From Bradyrhizobium icense (GTDB lineage: Bacteria > Pseudomonadota > Alphaproteobacteria > Rhizobiales > Xanthobacteraceae), in the NCBI RefSeq assembly GCF_001693385.1, contig NZ_CP016428.1, positions 7,740,001-7,804,000 on the forward strand: a stretch of 64,000 nt of DNA. Direction: 5' to 3'. Positions 53,505 to 62,659 of the stretch are shown here, in pieces. Position 1 is the first letter of the stretch, and the number at the start of each line of letters is the position of its first letter. The notes beneath the pieces were generated by a model. It did no database searches and was not told the DNA's origin. It worked only from the letters and a program-made list of their open reading frames with translations. A program made the position numbers and the translations under genes.

Positions 53505-55580
53505 TCAGGCCGCGCGCACGGAGCTTAGGAATTTTCCGACCTCGCGCTTCAGCCTGTCGCTTTCGCCGGACAGCGATTTTGCCGCCGATAGCACTTGGGC
53601 GGAGGCGGAGCCGGTCTCGCTCGCGCCGCGCTGCACGTCGGCGATGTTGGAGGAGACCTGCTGGGTGCCGTTCGCGGCCTGCTGCACGTTGCGGGAAATT
53701 TCCTGAGTCGCCGCGCCCTGCTGCTCAACGGCGGCTGCGATGGTGGCGGCAATCTCCGACATCCGTCCGATAGTATCGCCGATCTCCTTGATGGCGCCGA
53801 CCGATTCCTGCGTCGCCGCCTGGATGCCCGATATCTGCTGGCTGATCTCGCCGGTCGCTTTCGCGGTCTGCTCGGCCAATGCCTTCACTTCGGAGGCGAC
53901 CACCGCAAAACCGCGCCCTGCCTCGCCTGCCCGCGCCGCCTCGATGGTGGCATTCAGCGCCAAGAGGTTGGTCTGGCCGGCAATGGTGTTGATCAACTCC
54001 ACCACGTCGCCGATGCGGGCGGCAGCCTTGGCGAGTTCGCCGACGCGGTCATTGGTCTTCTGCGCCTGCTCCACCGCCTCGCTGGCGATGCGCGCCGAGC
54101 CCTGGACCTGACGGCTGATCTCGTTGACGGAGGAAGCCATCTCTTCGGTGGCGGATGCCACCGATTGCACGTTGGTGGAGGCTTCCTCGGACGCCGCCGC
54201 AACCATGGTGGTCAGCTCTTCGGAACGCTCCGCGGTCGCCGTCAACGTGTCGGCGGAGGCTTCCAGTTCGTTCGAGGCCGATGCGACGATCTCGACGATC
54301 TCGCCGATCATCGCCTCGAAATCGCTGGTGATCCGGTCGACGCGCTGGCCGCGCTGGATTTTTGCATCGGCTTCCACCGCGGCAGCCTCGTCAGCGGCCT
54401 TCTTGGCGATCAGGGCGTCCTTGAAAACCTGCAGCGAGCCCGCCATGGCGCCGATTTCATCGGCACGCGCGATGGTCGGGATCGTGACGTCATGCCGGCC
54501 GGCGGCGAGATCGCCAACCGCGCCGGTCAGGTTTGCCAGCGGCGCGATCACGCGCCGGCGCAGCATCACGGTGACGCCGGCAAGCACGGCGAGCAGCGCC
54601 ACGACGGCAAGGCCCGCCAGCGCCAGCATCGTCAGCGCGCCATCGCGCGCGGCGCTTGCGCGCTCGGCGGCTTCCGCGAGCGCCGCATCGCGCACCGCGA
54701 AGAAGGCCTGCACCGCCGGCACGATCGCGCTGGCGAGTTGATCCGCGTTGATTCCGTAGTTGCCGTCGGCGCGCCCTGCCGCCATCGCCTTTTCAAGCCA
54801 AGGCGCGGCTTTGCCGAAATAGCCCTCGATGGCATCGTTCATCGCCTTGGCAAGACGCGGCGGGCTGCCGATCTGATCGACGCCGGCCTCGATCCGCTCG
54901 CGGTCGAGATCGACGCGGCCCTGGGCGCGGTCGGTGATGGAAATTTCAGCCGCCGTCAGCGGCCGGTGCGTGCTGATCGCAAACGACACGGTGGCAGCGC
55001 GGCCGCCGGCCGAGATACGCAGATCCTGGGCGGTGCGGGCGACATTCAGCAGCGCCGTCAGCGACGCATCCGCCATCGCCACCTGGTTTTCCAGGCGGTT
55101 CAACAGCGGTTCGAGAATCCCGACCACGGCGGCAATGCCCGGCAGAAAGCCCTTGACAGCTGCCGGATCGCGCCCGCTCATCGGCAGGCTCAGTGCGCGA
55201 TCGCTCGCCGCGCGAACCTCGGCAAGCTTGGCCGCCGCCTGGTTCAGGCCCTGGACAGTCGCTGCGCCATCGTTGAGCGCGCCGACCACCGTCCGTGCTT
55301 TTGCGAATGCGGCGTCGGCGGCCTGCACCGCTTTCGCGGCGGTCTCGATCTGCGCCGGCGTCGCGGCTGCTTCCTGGAACAGCGGGCCGACATAAGGCGC
55401 CCGGTAACCGGCGACCTGCTGACCAACGGCCAGCACCGCGCCATAGGCCTCCACGGTCTTGATCGCCTCGCTCTTGCCGGCAAAGGTACGGTATTGCGGG
55501 ACGAGGACCCCGGCGCCAAGGACGACCGCAAGGACCGTCACCGAAAGCATCGAGAGTGCAAAAAGCCGACCGATCCGCAT
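53505..55580 (-). CDS. Methyl-accepting chemotaxis protein
   Basis: A 691-residue chemoreceptor. TM1 is at about residues 7-29, a periplasmic helical domain at 30-315 and TM2 at about 318-340. A HAMP domain follows ([25 protein letters not shown]), then the cytoplasmic signalling rod with the conserved hairpin tip [42 protein letters not shown] (given in family blocks). The ATG at 55580 ([12 protein letters not shown]) is used; TTG at 55616 is an alternative. No C-terminal CheR-binding pentapeptide is seen. The ligand is unknown and no other che gene is near. Confidence 0.93.
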   Translation of the reverse strand: MRIGRLFALSMLSVTVLAVVLGAGVLVPQYRTFAGKSEAIKTVEAYGAVLAVGQQVAGYRAPYVGPLFQEAAATPAQIETAAKAVQAADAAFAKARTVVGALNDGAATVQGLNQAAAKLAEVRAASDRALSLPMSGRDPAAVKGFLPGIAAVVGILEPLLNRLENQVAMADASLTALLNVARTAQDLRISAGGRAATVSFAISTHRPLTAAEISITDRAQGRVDLDRERIEAGVDQIGSPPRLAKAMNDAIEGYFGKAAPWLEKAMAAGRADGNYGINADQLASAIVPAVQAFFAVRDAALAEAAERASAARDGALTMLALAGLAVVALLAVLAGVTVMLRRRVIAPLANLTGAVGDLAAGRHDVTIPTIARADEIGAMAGSLQVFKDALIAKKAADEAAAVEADAKIQRGQRVDRITSDFEAMIGEIVEIVASASNELEASADTLTATAERSEELTTMVAAASEEASTNVQSVASATEEMASSVNEISRQVQGSARIASEAVEQAQKTNDRVGELAKAAARIGDVVELINTIAGQTNLLALNATIEAARAGEAGRGFAVVASEVKALAEQTAKATGEISQQISGIQAATQESVGAIKEIGDTIGRMSEIAATIAAAVEQQGAATQEISRNVQQAANGTQQVSSNIADVQRGASETGSASAQVLSAAKSLSGESDRLKREVGKFLSSVRAA

Positions 55581-55730
55581 GTTCTGTTTCCGCTCTGCCA
55601 GGGGAGAAGCGGGCAACGTAGGCAGAACGGACTAAGGCCGGCTTAAATCGCAGCCGGTAGTACTACGGGTTTTGGTGTCTCAAATGTCGGGGTGTCCAGC
55701 GCAATCCGTAGCCGGCAAAGGCAGGGAAAT

Positions 55731-55804
55731 TGGAGCGGGCGAAGGGAATCGAACCCTCGTATGCAGCTTGGGAAGCTGCCGTTCTACCATTGAACTACGC
55801 CCGC
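55731..55804 (-). tRNA. tRNA-Gly (anticodon CCC)
   Basis: On the minus strand the gene reads 5' GCGGGCG, a D-arm, the anticodon stem GCAGC with loop TTCCCAA, the T-arm with GGTTCGATTCC, then CGCCCGC and T-CCA. The acceptor stem pairs perfectly, the loop gives anticodon CCC, and the 3' CCA is encoded. It is 74 nt long and lies upstream of the alkyltransferase gene. Confidence 0.95.
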
Positions 55805-55823
55805 GGGTCGCTCCTTCGTATCG

Positions 55824-55870
55824 AGCATGATCTTGTCGGAAAACCGGCGGCCACTTTTCCGGATCATGCT
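55824..55870. repeat. REP-type inverted repeat, second copy
   Basis: AGCATGATC at the left and GATCATGCT at the right are inverted copies around TTGTCGGAAAACCGG and CCACTTTTCCG. It is of the same type as 37169-37215 and starts about 20 bp upstream of the tRNA gene's 5' end on the minus strand. Confidence 0.75.
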
Positions 55871-56003
55871 GCCATGATTAGCCGACCGCGCGCCATTCGC
55901 CAAGCCGTTCCATTGGCCGTCTTGCTCGCTATCGACTTCCCCAAAAATTCCAGATGCGATTCGTCAGGCCGATGGTATGATTCGCGTCTGGGGCAGGTGG
56001 CGT

Positions 56004-56582
56004 ATGACGGGGCGTGGCTACAGCATTTTCGACACTGCGATCGGCCGCTGCGGCATCGCATGGAGCGCGGCGGGCATTATCGGCGTACAACTCCCTGAAG
56101 TCCGCGAGATCGACACGCGGCGGCGGTTTTATCGGCTTTATCCTGACGCGCGCGAGCTTTACCCTCCCCCGAATGTTCAGACCGCCATCGATGGCATCAT
56201 CGCGCTGTTGCGCGGAGCGGTATGCGATCTGTCCGACGTCGCGCTCGATATGACCGGCATTCCCGCCTTCAACCAGCGCGTCTACGCCTATGTGCGGGCG
56301 ATCCCGCGCGGCGAGACGCGGACCTATGCGGAAGTAGCTGCGCACCTTCGCGCTTCAGGGGCAGTCCATTCGGTGGCGCAGGCGATTGGCCGCAACCCCT
56401 TCATGATTATCGTGCCCTGCCATCGCGTGCTCGAAGCCGGCAATTATGCTGACAAGATCTCGGCCTTTGGCGGAGCGATCTCCAAGCGGCGGCTGCTCTC
56501 GATCGAGGGCGCCAGCCAGACTTCCGGCAAGACGCTGTTCGACGTGCTGCTGCCGGTTGCACCGCCGCGCCCGCATCCTTAA
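56004..56582 (+). CDS. ogt: Methylated-DNA-[protein]-cysteine S-methyltransferase
   Basis: A 192-residue O6-alkylguanine-DNA alkyltransferase. The acceptor Cys is in the conserved IIVPCHRVLEAGNYADKIS motif; the HTH region FNQRVYAYVRAIPRGETRTYAEVAAHL precedes it. It repairs alkylated guanine by irreversible transfer of the alkyl group to itself. The ATG at 56004 has AGGTGG upstream and gives the family N-terminus (MTGRGYSIFDTAIG). An AraC-type gene starts 9 bp after its stop, so the pair is probably an operon; unlike Ada the activator is a separate protein. Confidence 0.93.
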   Translation: MTGRGYSIFDTAIGRCGIAWSAAGIIGVQLPEVREIDTRRRFYRLYPDARELYPPPNVQTAIDGIIALLRGAVCDLSDVALDMTGIPAFNQRVYAYVRAIPRGETRTYAEVAAHLRASGAVHSVAQAIGRNPFMIIVPCHRVLEAGNYADKISAFGGAISKRRLLSIEGASQTSGKTLFDVLLPVAPPRPHP

Positions 56583-56591
56583 GTAGGCGGG

Positions 56592-57431
56592 ATGATCGCG
56601 ACCACGCTTCTCGAACGCAAATCGATCTCCGTCTTCGATTTCCGCTGCACCGCGGGACCCGGCGACAAGCCGTTCGCGGAGCAGCATGGCGGCCACTCGA
56701 TCTCCTATGTGCGTAAAGGCAGTTTCGGCCTGCGCAGCCGCGGCAAGTGCAGCGAACTGGTGGTGGGATCGGTGCTGATCGGCCATCCCGGCGACGAATA
56801 TACCTGTACTCACGAGCACGTCTGCGGCGACGAATGCCTGTCGTTCTTCTTCGCTCCCGAGCTGGTGGAAACCATCGGCGACAGCCGGTCGCCCTGGCAG
56901 ATCGGCTCCGCACCGCCGCTGCCGGAACTCGTCGTACTCGGCGAGCTGGCGCAGGCGGCAGCAGATGGCAGTAGCGATATCGGTCTCGACGAGATCGGTC
57001 AGGTGCTGGCGAGCCGCTTTGTCGAGGCGGTTTCGGGCAGGCCGCGCAAATCCGGTCCCGATGCGGCGCGCGACCGCCGCCGCGCGGTGGAAACCGCGCT
57101 GTGGATCGATGCCAATTCGCATCATCAGATCAATCTGGAGGACGCCGCCGCGCACGCCGGGATCAGCCCGTTTCACTTCCTGCGGCTATTCTCGCAAGCG
57201 CTCGGCGTCACCCCGCACCAATATCTGGTGCGCTCGCGGCTGCGCCATGCCGCGCGGCGCTTGGCCTACGACGACAGCCCGATCACCGACATCGCCTATG
57301 ACGTCGGTTTTGCCGACCTCTCGAATTTCGTGCGCACCTTCCATCGCGCCGCCGGCGCCTCGCCGCTGAAATTCCGCCAGGCCTCGCGAGGCATGCGCAA
57401 GATTTTCCAAGAACGGCTGGCCCTCCACTGA
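56592..57431 (+). CDS. AraC-family transcriptional regulator
   Basis: A 279-residue regulator. An N-terminal ligand-type domain (residues 1-150) with a CxxxC-like stretch [18 protein letters not shown] around 75-92 is followed by two HTH motifs at the C-terminus: [21 protein letters not shown] and [25 protein letters not shown]. The Cys cluster could bind a metal or sense alkylation; this is inference. It follows the alkyltransferase gene by 9 bp. Confidence 0.9.
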   Translation: MIATTLLERKSISVFDFRCTAGPGDKPFAEQHGGHSISYVRKGSFGLRSRGKCSELVVGSVLIGHPGDEYTCTHEHVCGDECLSFFFAPELVETIGDSRSPWQIGSAPPLPELVVLGELAQAAADGSSDIGLDEIGQVLASRFVEAVSGRPRKSGPDAARDRRRAVETALWIDANSHHQINLEDAAAHAGISPFHFLRLFSQALGVTPHQYLVRSRLRHAARRLAYDDSPITDIAYDVGFADLSNFVRTFHRAAGASPLKFRQASRGMRKIFQERLALH

Positions 57432-57485
57432 CTAGGCTTTCTCCAGGCCGCGCCAGCTCGCGGCACTTTTTTGCTGGAGAATGTC

Positions 57486-57845
57486 ATGTACGACCACATC
57501 GGATTACGCGTCGGCGATCTCGACGCCAGCGTGCGCTTCTATACGGCAGCGCTCGCGCCCCTCGGCTTCGTGCTGTGCTCGCGGGATGATTCCGGCGCAG
57601 GCTTCGGCCCAAAGGGCGCGCCTGCGCTCTGGCTGCATCTGCACAAGGGATCTTCAGGATCGGCCGCCCATGTCGCGTTCCGCGCCAAGGATCATGCGGC
57701 GATCCAGAAATTCCACGCCGAAGGCCTGAAGGCCGGCGGCCGCGACAATGGAGGCGCCGGACTGCGCGCGGATTACAGCCCGACCTATTACGCTGCGTTT
57801 TTGATCGACCCCGACGGCAACAATGTCGAGGCGGTTTGTACATAG
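57486..57845 (+). CDS. VOC family protein (glyoxalase/bleomycin-resistance-like)
   Basis: A 119-residue single-domain protein: MYDHIGLRVGDLDASVRFYTAALAPLGF, HVAFRAKDHAAIQKFH and YYAAFLIDPDGNNVEAV. It has two betaalphabetabetabeta units, with His and Glu positions of the VOC metal site (DHIG, EAV). Members include glyoxalases and resistance proteins; the substrate is unknown. The ATG at 57486 has GGAGA upstream. It is 54 bp after the AraC gene and precedes a palindromic repeat. Confidence 0.88.
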   Translation: MYDHIGLRVGDLDASVRFYTAALAPLGFVLCSRDDSGAGFGPKGAPALWLHLHKGSSGSAAHVAFRAKDHAAIQKFHAEGLKAGGRDNGGAGLRADYSPTYYAAFLIDPDGNNVEAVCT

Positions 57846-57860
57846 ATCGATTGGCGGCGA

Positions 57861-57953
57861 CGTAGGGTGGGCAAAGCGAAGCGTGCCCACCACCGCACGC
57901 ACAAGTCTTGGAGAGATGGTGGGCACGGCGCAGGCGCCTTTGCCCACCCTACG
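57861..57953. repeat. Palindromic repeat CGTAGGGTGGGCAAAG, copy 2
   Basis: A 93-bp element with the same outer ends as copy 1 (42473-42563): CGTAGGGTGGGCAAAGCG and GCGCCTTTGCCCACCCTACG, and a shared inner TGGTGGGCACGGCGC. The centre differs. It lies between the VOC and SRPBCC genes, 24 bp before the latter's start. Confidence 0.8.
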
Positions 57954-57977
57954 ACACCCTAACAACGGATTTAAAAC

Positions 57978-58379
57978 ATGGCTTCCATTCACAAGGAAAT
58001 CCTGATCGACGCGAACCCTGCCGACGTCTGGGACGCACTTCGCGATTTCGGCGCGCTGCACACGCGGCTGGTGCCCGGCTTCGTCACCGACACCAAGCTC
58101 GACGGCGATGCTCGCATCGTGACGTTTGCCAACGGCACGGTGGCACGCGAAATCCTGGTCGATTGCGACGACGCACGGCGGCGGCTGGTCTATGCCATCG
58201 TCAGCGACCGCATCAAACAGCACAGCGCCTCGGCACAGGTATTCGACGATGGCAACGGGCGCACCCGCTTCGTGTGGATCGCCGATGTGCTGCCGAACGA
58301 GATCGCGCCCTATATGGACGCGCAGATGGATCTGGGCCTCATCGCAATGCAGAAAGCCCTGGGACGGAGCGCGGCATGA
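57978..58379 (+). CDS. SRPBCC (polyketide cyclase-like) family protein
   Basis: A 133-residue protein with the START/Bet v1-like fold: IHKEILIDANPADVWDALRDFGALH, GFVTDTKLDGDARIVTF and RFVWIADVLPNE. It should bind a hydrophobic ligand in its central cavity; no enzymatic residue is defined. Its stop overlaps the start of the following gene by 4 bp, so they are co-expressed. A palindromic repeat lies just upstream. Confidence 0.85.
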   Translation: MASIHKEILIDANPADVWDALRDFGALHTRLVPGFVTDTKLDGDARIVTFANGTVAREILVDCDDARRRLVYAIVSDRIKQHSASAQVFDDGNGRTRFVWIADVLPNEIAPYMDAQMDLGLIAMQKALGRSAA

Positions 58380-58918
58380 CCTCGCCATTTCTCGATGCCC
58401 TCGGCGCGGACGGCCCCTCCGCCGACCGCGCCGGCAAGATGGATCTCTATGGCCGCTTCATCGGCTCCTGGGATATCGATGTCAGACAGTTTTCCGAAGA
58501 CGGCAAGGAGCGCCGCCGCGCCGGCGAATGGCATTTCGGCTGGGCGCTCGAAGGCCGCGCGATCCAGGATGTCTGGATCGTGCCGCCGCGCGGCGAACTG
58601 CGGCATGGCGATGCCGCCGCCAGGGTCAATTCCTATGGCACGACGCTGCGGGTCTACGATCCCGATATCGACGCCTGGCGCATCCAGTGGACCGACCCAG
58701 TGACCCGGACGTTTCTGCAGATGATCGGCCGCGAGGAAAGCGGCGAGATCGTGCAACTGGGCACGCGGCCGGACGGCCAACTGGCCCGCTGGAGTTTTAG
58801 GGACATCACCCCGGATTCCTTCTTCTGGCGCGGCGAAGTCTCCGCGGACGATGGCAAGCGCTGGCGCGTCGTCACCGAATTCACAGCAAGGCGCAGACCA
58901 TCGTCTGCTCGAGCGTGA
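58376..58918 (+). CDS. Hypothetical protein (DUF1579-like beta-barrel)
   Basis: A 180-residue soluble protein: DLYGRFIGSWDIDVRQFSEDG, GEWHFGWALEGRAIQDVWIVPPR, YGTTLRVYDPDIDAWRIQWTDP and FFWRGEVSADDGKRWRVVTEF. The spacing of Trp and aromatic residues suggests a lipocalin-like beta-barrel, similar to DUF1579-type proteins, but I do not recognise a characterised family. It is translationally coupled to the SRPBCC gene (4-bp overlap) and may bind a related small molecule. Confidence 0.7.
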   Translation: MTSPFLDALGADGPSADRAGKMDLYGRFIGSWDIDVRQFSEDGKERRRAGEWHFGWALEGRAIQDVWIVPPRGELRHGDAAARVNSYGTTLRVYDPDIDAWRIQWTDPVTRTFLQMIGREESGEIVQLGTRPDGQLARWSFRDITPDSFFWRGEVSADDGKRWRVVTEFTARRRPSSARA

Positions 58919-59015
58919 TCCCTCTCACAGATTGGCTCCCTACCCACTCCTAGCATCGGCGCGTGCGTCCGAATGGCGCCGCGCCCGCGGTCGCCGGCGC
59001 ATGAGGAGCAGAACC

Positions 59016-59477
59016 ATGACGGGAGCTGACAAGGTGGTGTGCCAGGCGGCCACGCTGCTGTTGCTGTTCGCCCTGACGTCGACGCCGGCAAAGGCGCAGT
59101 TTGCCGGCTTCGGCGGCGGTGGCGGCGAAGACATGATGACGCAGATGGCGCCGATGCTGGAAATGATGAAGGCGAAGATGGGCAAGCGCCGCTTCGCCAT
59201 GATGATGCAGACCATGGGCCCGATGATGAGCCGCATGATGGAAGGCGGCGGTGGGCTCGGCGGCATGATGGGCGGTGGCGTCCCCGGCGGTTTTGGCGGC
59301 GGTAATGTGCCCCAGGGTTACGGCGTGAACGCTGGCGGCATGAATCTGAGCGGTAGCGACTTCATGGGCATGCTCGGCGGCGCTGGCGGCGGCGAGCTGA
59401 TGAGCATGGTCCCGCAACTGATGCGCATGGCCAACGTCGGCGGCGGTCGTCACGGCCGGCGTCGCGCGCGGCGGTAG
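59016..59477 (+). CDS. Secreted Met/Gly-rich low-complexity protein
   Basis: A 153-residue protein. A signal peptide (about 1-30, ending TPAKAQ) is followed by a Met-rich segment (EDMMTQMAPMLEMMKAKMGK, MMMQTMGPMMSRMM), a Gly-rich loop (GGGGLGGMMGGGVPGGFGGG) and a short basic C-terminus (RHGRRRARR). About a fifth of the mature protein is Met. Such composition can bind copper(I) or other soft metals or protein partners, but nothing is proven. GAGGAG precedes the ATG at 59016, supporting expression. I recognise no known family. Confidence 0.6.
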   Translation: MTGADKVVCQAATLLLLFALTSTPAKAQFAGFGGGGGEDMMTQMAPMLEMMKAKMGKRRFAMMMQTMGPMMSRMMEGGGGLGGMMGGGVPGGFGGGNVPQGYGVNAGGMNLSGSDFMGMLGGAGGGELMSMVPQLMRMANVGGGRHGRRRARR

Positions 59478-59489
59478 TTGGTTGATCGG

Positions 59490-59527
59490 TCATTCCGGGA
59501 TGGTCCGAAGGACCAAACCCGGAATGA
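59490..59527. terminator. Bidirectional hairpin between convergent genes
   Basis: TCATTCCGGG (59490-59499) pairs with CCCGGAATGA (59518-59527), and an inner TGGTCC-GAA-GGACCA stem (59501-59515) sits inside. It lies between the convergent Met-rich protein and MATE genes, and probably serves as a shared stop signal or is a repeat of that kind. Confidence 0.6.
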
Positions 59528-59533
59528 CAGTCC

Positions 59534-60973
59534 TCACGACAGCGCCGGCCTAACCGCGGACACCCGCGGTTTCGGCCCCCAGCGCGTCAGCACAACGCTG
59601 GCGCACGACAGCACGCCAAGCAGCACCATCGATGCCGCCGCCAGCATGAAGAGGTGCTGCGCGGTGGCGCCGCGCGTCAACAGCCACCAGCCACCGGCGC
59701 CGATGAACAACAGCCGCGCGGTCTGCGCCATGACGGGGCCGATCACCTTGGCCGCGCCCTGCGACGAAAAATACATCGCCGTGGCGAGGCCAAGAAAGGC
59801 GTACATCGGCGCCGCCGTCGACAGATATTGCCGGCTGGCGGCACGCACGGCCGCATCCGATGTGAAGAGGTTGACCCAGATGTCGGGGAAGATTGCGATG
59901 AAGCTTGCAAACGTGCCGACCGAGGCGAATGCGACGAGCCCCGCCGTCCAGGCGATCTTGCGGGCGCGCGCGATGCGCTGCGCGCCGACGGCCATGCCGA
60001 CCATCGGCACCGAGGCGATGCCGACCGCAAACGAGATGGAGGTCAGCATGAACTCGAGCCGCGCGCCGATGCCGTAGCCGGCGAGGACTTCGGTGCCGAA
60101 GCTTGCCAGCATGTAGGTGAAAATACTGATCGTCAGCACCGATTGCAGCGGCGAGAAGCAGGCGATGGCCCCGACCTTCAGGATGTCGATGAACATCGCC
60201 CATCGAATGCGAAGGCCGCGGATCTTGGGAACGACGCGCGCGCGGCCCGAGAACAGGTACCATGTCATCACGGAGATGCTGATCAGGTAAGCGATCAGCG
60301 AACCGGCCGCGACCCCGCGCATGCCGAATTGCGGGATCGGGCCGAAACCCAAGCCCAGCGTGCCGCCGAGAATGATCTGGCAAATCGCCGAGGAGAGCAT
60401 CAGAAGCGATGGCAGTTTCATGTTGCCGGTGCCGCGCAGAATGCCCGACATCGTGTTCATCAGCCACGGCACGACGGCGCCGCCGAAGAAGATCTGCGTG
60501 TAGGCGACCGCCTGGGTCAGCACATTGCCGCGGCCGCCGAGCAGTTCGAGCAGCTTTGCCCCGAAGATCAGCATGCCCAGCATGAAGGCCAGCCCGAAGC
60601 AGAGGCCGATCAGCAGCGCATGCGTCGCCAGTGTCGAGGCGCGCTCGATGTCGCCCGCGCCGAGCGCGCGTGCAATGGCCGACGCCACGCCGCCGCCCAT
60701 GGCGCCGCCCGACATGGTCATGGTCAGGATCACGGCAGGAAACACCAGCGCCATCGCGGCAAGCGATTCTACGCCGAGCCGGCCAATGTAGGAGGTCTCG
60801 GCGATGACCACGCAGGTGCCTGCCGTCAGCGCGATCACGTTGGGCCAGGCCAGCCACAGCAGCGTGCGCAGGATCGGGCCGTCGAGCAGCGCGTTTTTCG
60901 CCGGCGCCGCCAGTGGCGGAAACGGACGCTCGTCCTCGTCTACGGGAATTTCGGCAACGCCGAGATCGGACAT
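59534..60973 (-). CDS. MATE-family efflux transporter
   Basis: A 479-residue membrane protein with twelve helices: [30 protein letters not shown] and [27 protein letters not shown] blocks in the first half, then [38 protein letters not shown] (in family blocks) in the second. It expels cationic or other compounds using Na+ or H+. It is the second MATE gene of the window and is not closely similar to the one at 32201. Divergent from the sorbosone dehydrogenase-like gene. Confidence 0.88.
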   Translation of the reverse strand: MSDLGVAEIPVDEDERPFPPLAAPAKNALLDGPILRTLLWLAWPNVIALTAGTCVVIAETSYIGRLGVESLAAMALVFPAVILTMTMSGGAMGGGVASAIARALGAGDIERASTLATHALLIGLCFGLAFMLGMLIFGAKLLELLGGRGNVLTQAVAYTQIFFGGAVVPWLMNTMSGILRGTGNMKLPSLLMLSSAICQIILGGTLGLGFGPIPQFGMRGVAAGSLIAYLISISVMTWYLFSGRARVVPKIRGLRIRWAMFIDILKVGAIACFSPLQSVLTISIFTYMLASFGTEVLAGYGIGARLEFMLTSISFAVGIASVPMVGMAVGAQRIARARKIAWTAGLVAFASVGTFASFIAIFPDIWVNLFTSDAAVRAASRQYLSTAAPMYAFLGLATAMYFSSQGAAKVIGPVMAQTARLLFIGAGGWWLLTRGATAQHLFMLAAASMVLLGVLSCASVVLTRWGPKPRVSAVRPALS

Positions 60974-61179
60974 TTCTGCTCCCGCGCGCGGACGTGAGTA
61001 GCCGCGGCGCGCTGCTTCCTAGCATGGCGGAGCCTGATTCCACGTGCACGGGGCGCAATGGGGGCCTGCGGGATTGTGTGGCAGGCCTTCGGCCAACCGT
61101 CTCACAGGGAATTCATGCCGGAACACGAACGTTCGGGCCGGCACTGCATTGTAAGGGCGCTATCCCGGAGAACCCTGCC

Positions 61180-62517
61180 ATGCGCAAGACCCTCCTCCTG
61201 GCCATCTGCGGCGGCGCGTTGGCGCTGCCGCTGGCTGCCTGTAGCGACCCCAAGGACACCGCGACTGTGGCGCAGAGCTATGGTCCCTCACCCAACCTGC
61301 CGCCACCGGAACATTCCTGGATTCCGACGGTGGACATCGCAACGGTCAGGCGTTGGCCGAACGGCGCCACGCCCACCGCCGCAAACGGCATGTCGGTCAG
61401 CGCCTTTGCCCTCGACCTTGAACATCCGCGGACCGTCTACACGCTGCCGAACGGCGACGTGCTGGTCGCCGAGAGCAACGCGCCGCCGAAGGAGGGCAGC
61501 GGCATGAGTATCAAGGGCTTCATCTACAAGCAGGCGCAGAACTGGGCCGGAGCCGGCGTTCCCAGCGCCAACCGCATCACGCTGCTGCGCGACTCCGACG
61601 GCGACGGCGTTGCCGAGCTGAGAACCACCTTCATCAGCGGGCTGAATTCGCCCTTCGGCATGGTGCTCGTCGGCGACGAGCTCTATGTCGCCAATACCGA
61701 TTCGATCATGAAATTTCCTTATCGCGAGGGCGACACCAAGATCGGCGGGCCCGGCGTCAAGCTTGCGGACCTGCCCGCCGGCACGCTCAATCATCACTGG
61801 ACCAAGGACCTCACCGCAAGTCCCGACGGCACCAAGCTCTATGCAACGGTCGGCTCCAACAGCAATGTCGGCGAAAACGGCATGGAGGCCGAGAAGGATC
61901 GCGCTGCGGTGCTGGAAGTCGATCGCGCCAGCGGTCAATGGCGCGTGTTCGCCTCGGGCTTACGCAATCCGAACGGCCCGGCCTGGAATCCAGTGACCGG
62001 CGAACTCTGGGTCGTCGTTAACGAGCGCGACGAACTCGGCAACGATCTGGTGCCGGACTACATGACGTCGGTGAAGGACGGCGCGTTCTACGGCTGGCCC
62101 TACAGCTATTTCGGCGACCATGTCGACACCCGCGTCGAGCCGCAGCGGCCCGACCTGGTGCAGAAGGCGATGGCGCCGGATTATGCCCTCGGCGCCCACA
62201 CGGCCTCGCTCGGGCTCACCTTCAACACCGGCAATCTGTTTCCGGCGGAAATGGCGAACGGCGCCTTCATTGGCCAGCACGGTTCGTGGAATCGCAAGCC
62301 GCGTTCGGGCTACAAGGTGATCTTCGTCCCGTTCAAGGATGGCAAGCCAGCAGGCCCGCCGCAGGACGTGCTGACCGGCTTCCTCAACGACAAGGGCGAG
62401 GCGCAAGGCCGCCCCGTCGGCGTGCGGCTCGACAAGCAGGGCGCGCTATTGGTCGCGGATGACGTCGGCAACACCATCTGGCGCGTAACGCCGGCGGCGA
62501 GATCGGCGGCGCGGTAA
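61180..62517 (+). CDS. Sorbosone dehydrogenase-family lipoprotein (PQQ-sugar dehydrogenase-like)
   Basis: A 445-residue exported beta-propeller protein. The N-terminus [22 protein letters not shown] is a lipoprotein signal with a LAAC lipobox. The rest has glucose/sorbosone dehydrogenase blocks: [49 protein letters not shown] (as family blocks), [24 protein letters not shown] and [13 protein letters not shown]. Such enzymes oxidise sugars or aldehydes using PQQ in the periplasm; PQQ binding is inferred. The ATG at 61180 follows CCCGGAGAA. Confidence 0.88.
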   Translation: MRKTLLLAICGGALALPLAACSDPKDTATVAQSYGPSPNLPPPEHSWIPTVDIATVRRWPNGATPTAANGMSVSAFALDLEHPRTVYTLPNGDVLVAESNAPPKEGSGMSIKGFIYKQAQNWAGAGVPSANRITLLRDSDGDGVAELRTTFISGLNSPFGMVLVGDELYVANTDSIMKFPYREGDTKIGGPGVKLADLPAGTLNHHWTKDLTASPDGTKLYATVGSNSNVGENGMEAEKDRAAVLEVDRASGQWRVFASGLRNPNGPAWNPVTGELWVVVNERDELGNDLVPDYMTSVKDGAFYGWPYSYFGDHVDTRVEPQRPDLVQKAMAPDYALGAHTASLGLTFNTGNLFPAEMANGAFIGQHGSWNRKPRSGYKVIFVPFKDGKPAGPPQDVLTGFLNDKGEAQGRPVGVRLDKQGALLVADDVGNTIWRVTPAARSAAR

Positions 62518-62659
62518 CGGACACGGCCTTCCCGGCCATGGGGTGGGCGGGGCGGCGACGCTTCCGCCCGGTGGATAGTTCCGCACGTTACTGGGAACGA
62601 GCGCGCTGGCTCCACGTTGACCCCTGCCGGCTCCCAAATCGTTGGGACGGCGTGGACGA

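Noticed and set aside
53595..55646. A 683-codon plus-strand frame opposite the chemoreceptor gene
   Set aside because: Composition (His/Arg/Gly-rich) is typical of an antisense shadow; the minus strand encodes an unmistakable chemoreceptor.
55730..56098. Plus-strand frame starting MERAKGIEPSYAAWEAAVLPLNYARG
   Set aside because: The first residues come from antisense translation of the tRNA-Gly gene, a well-known annotation artefact.
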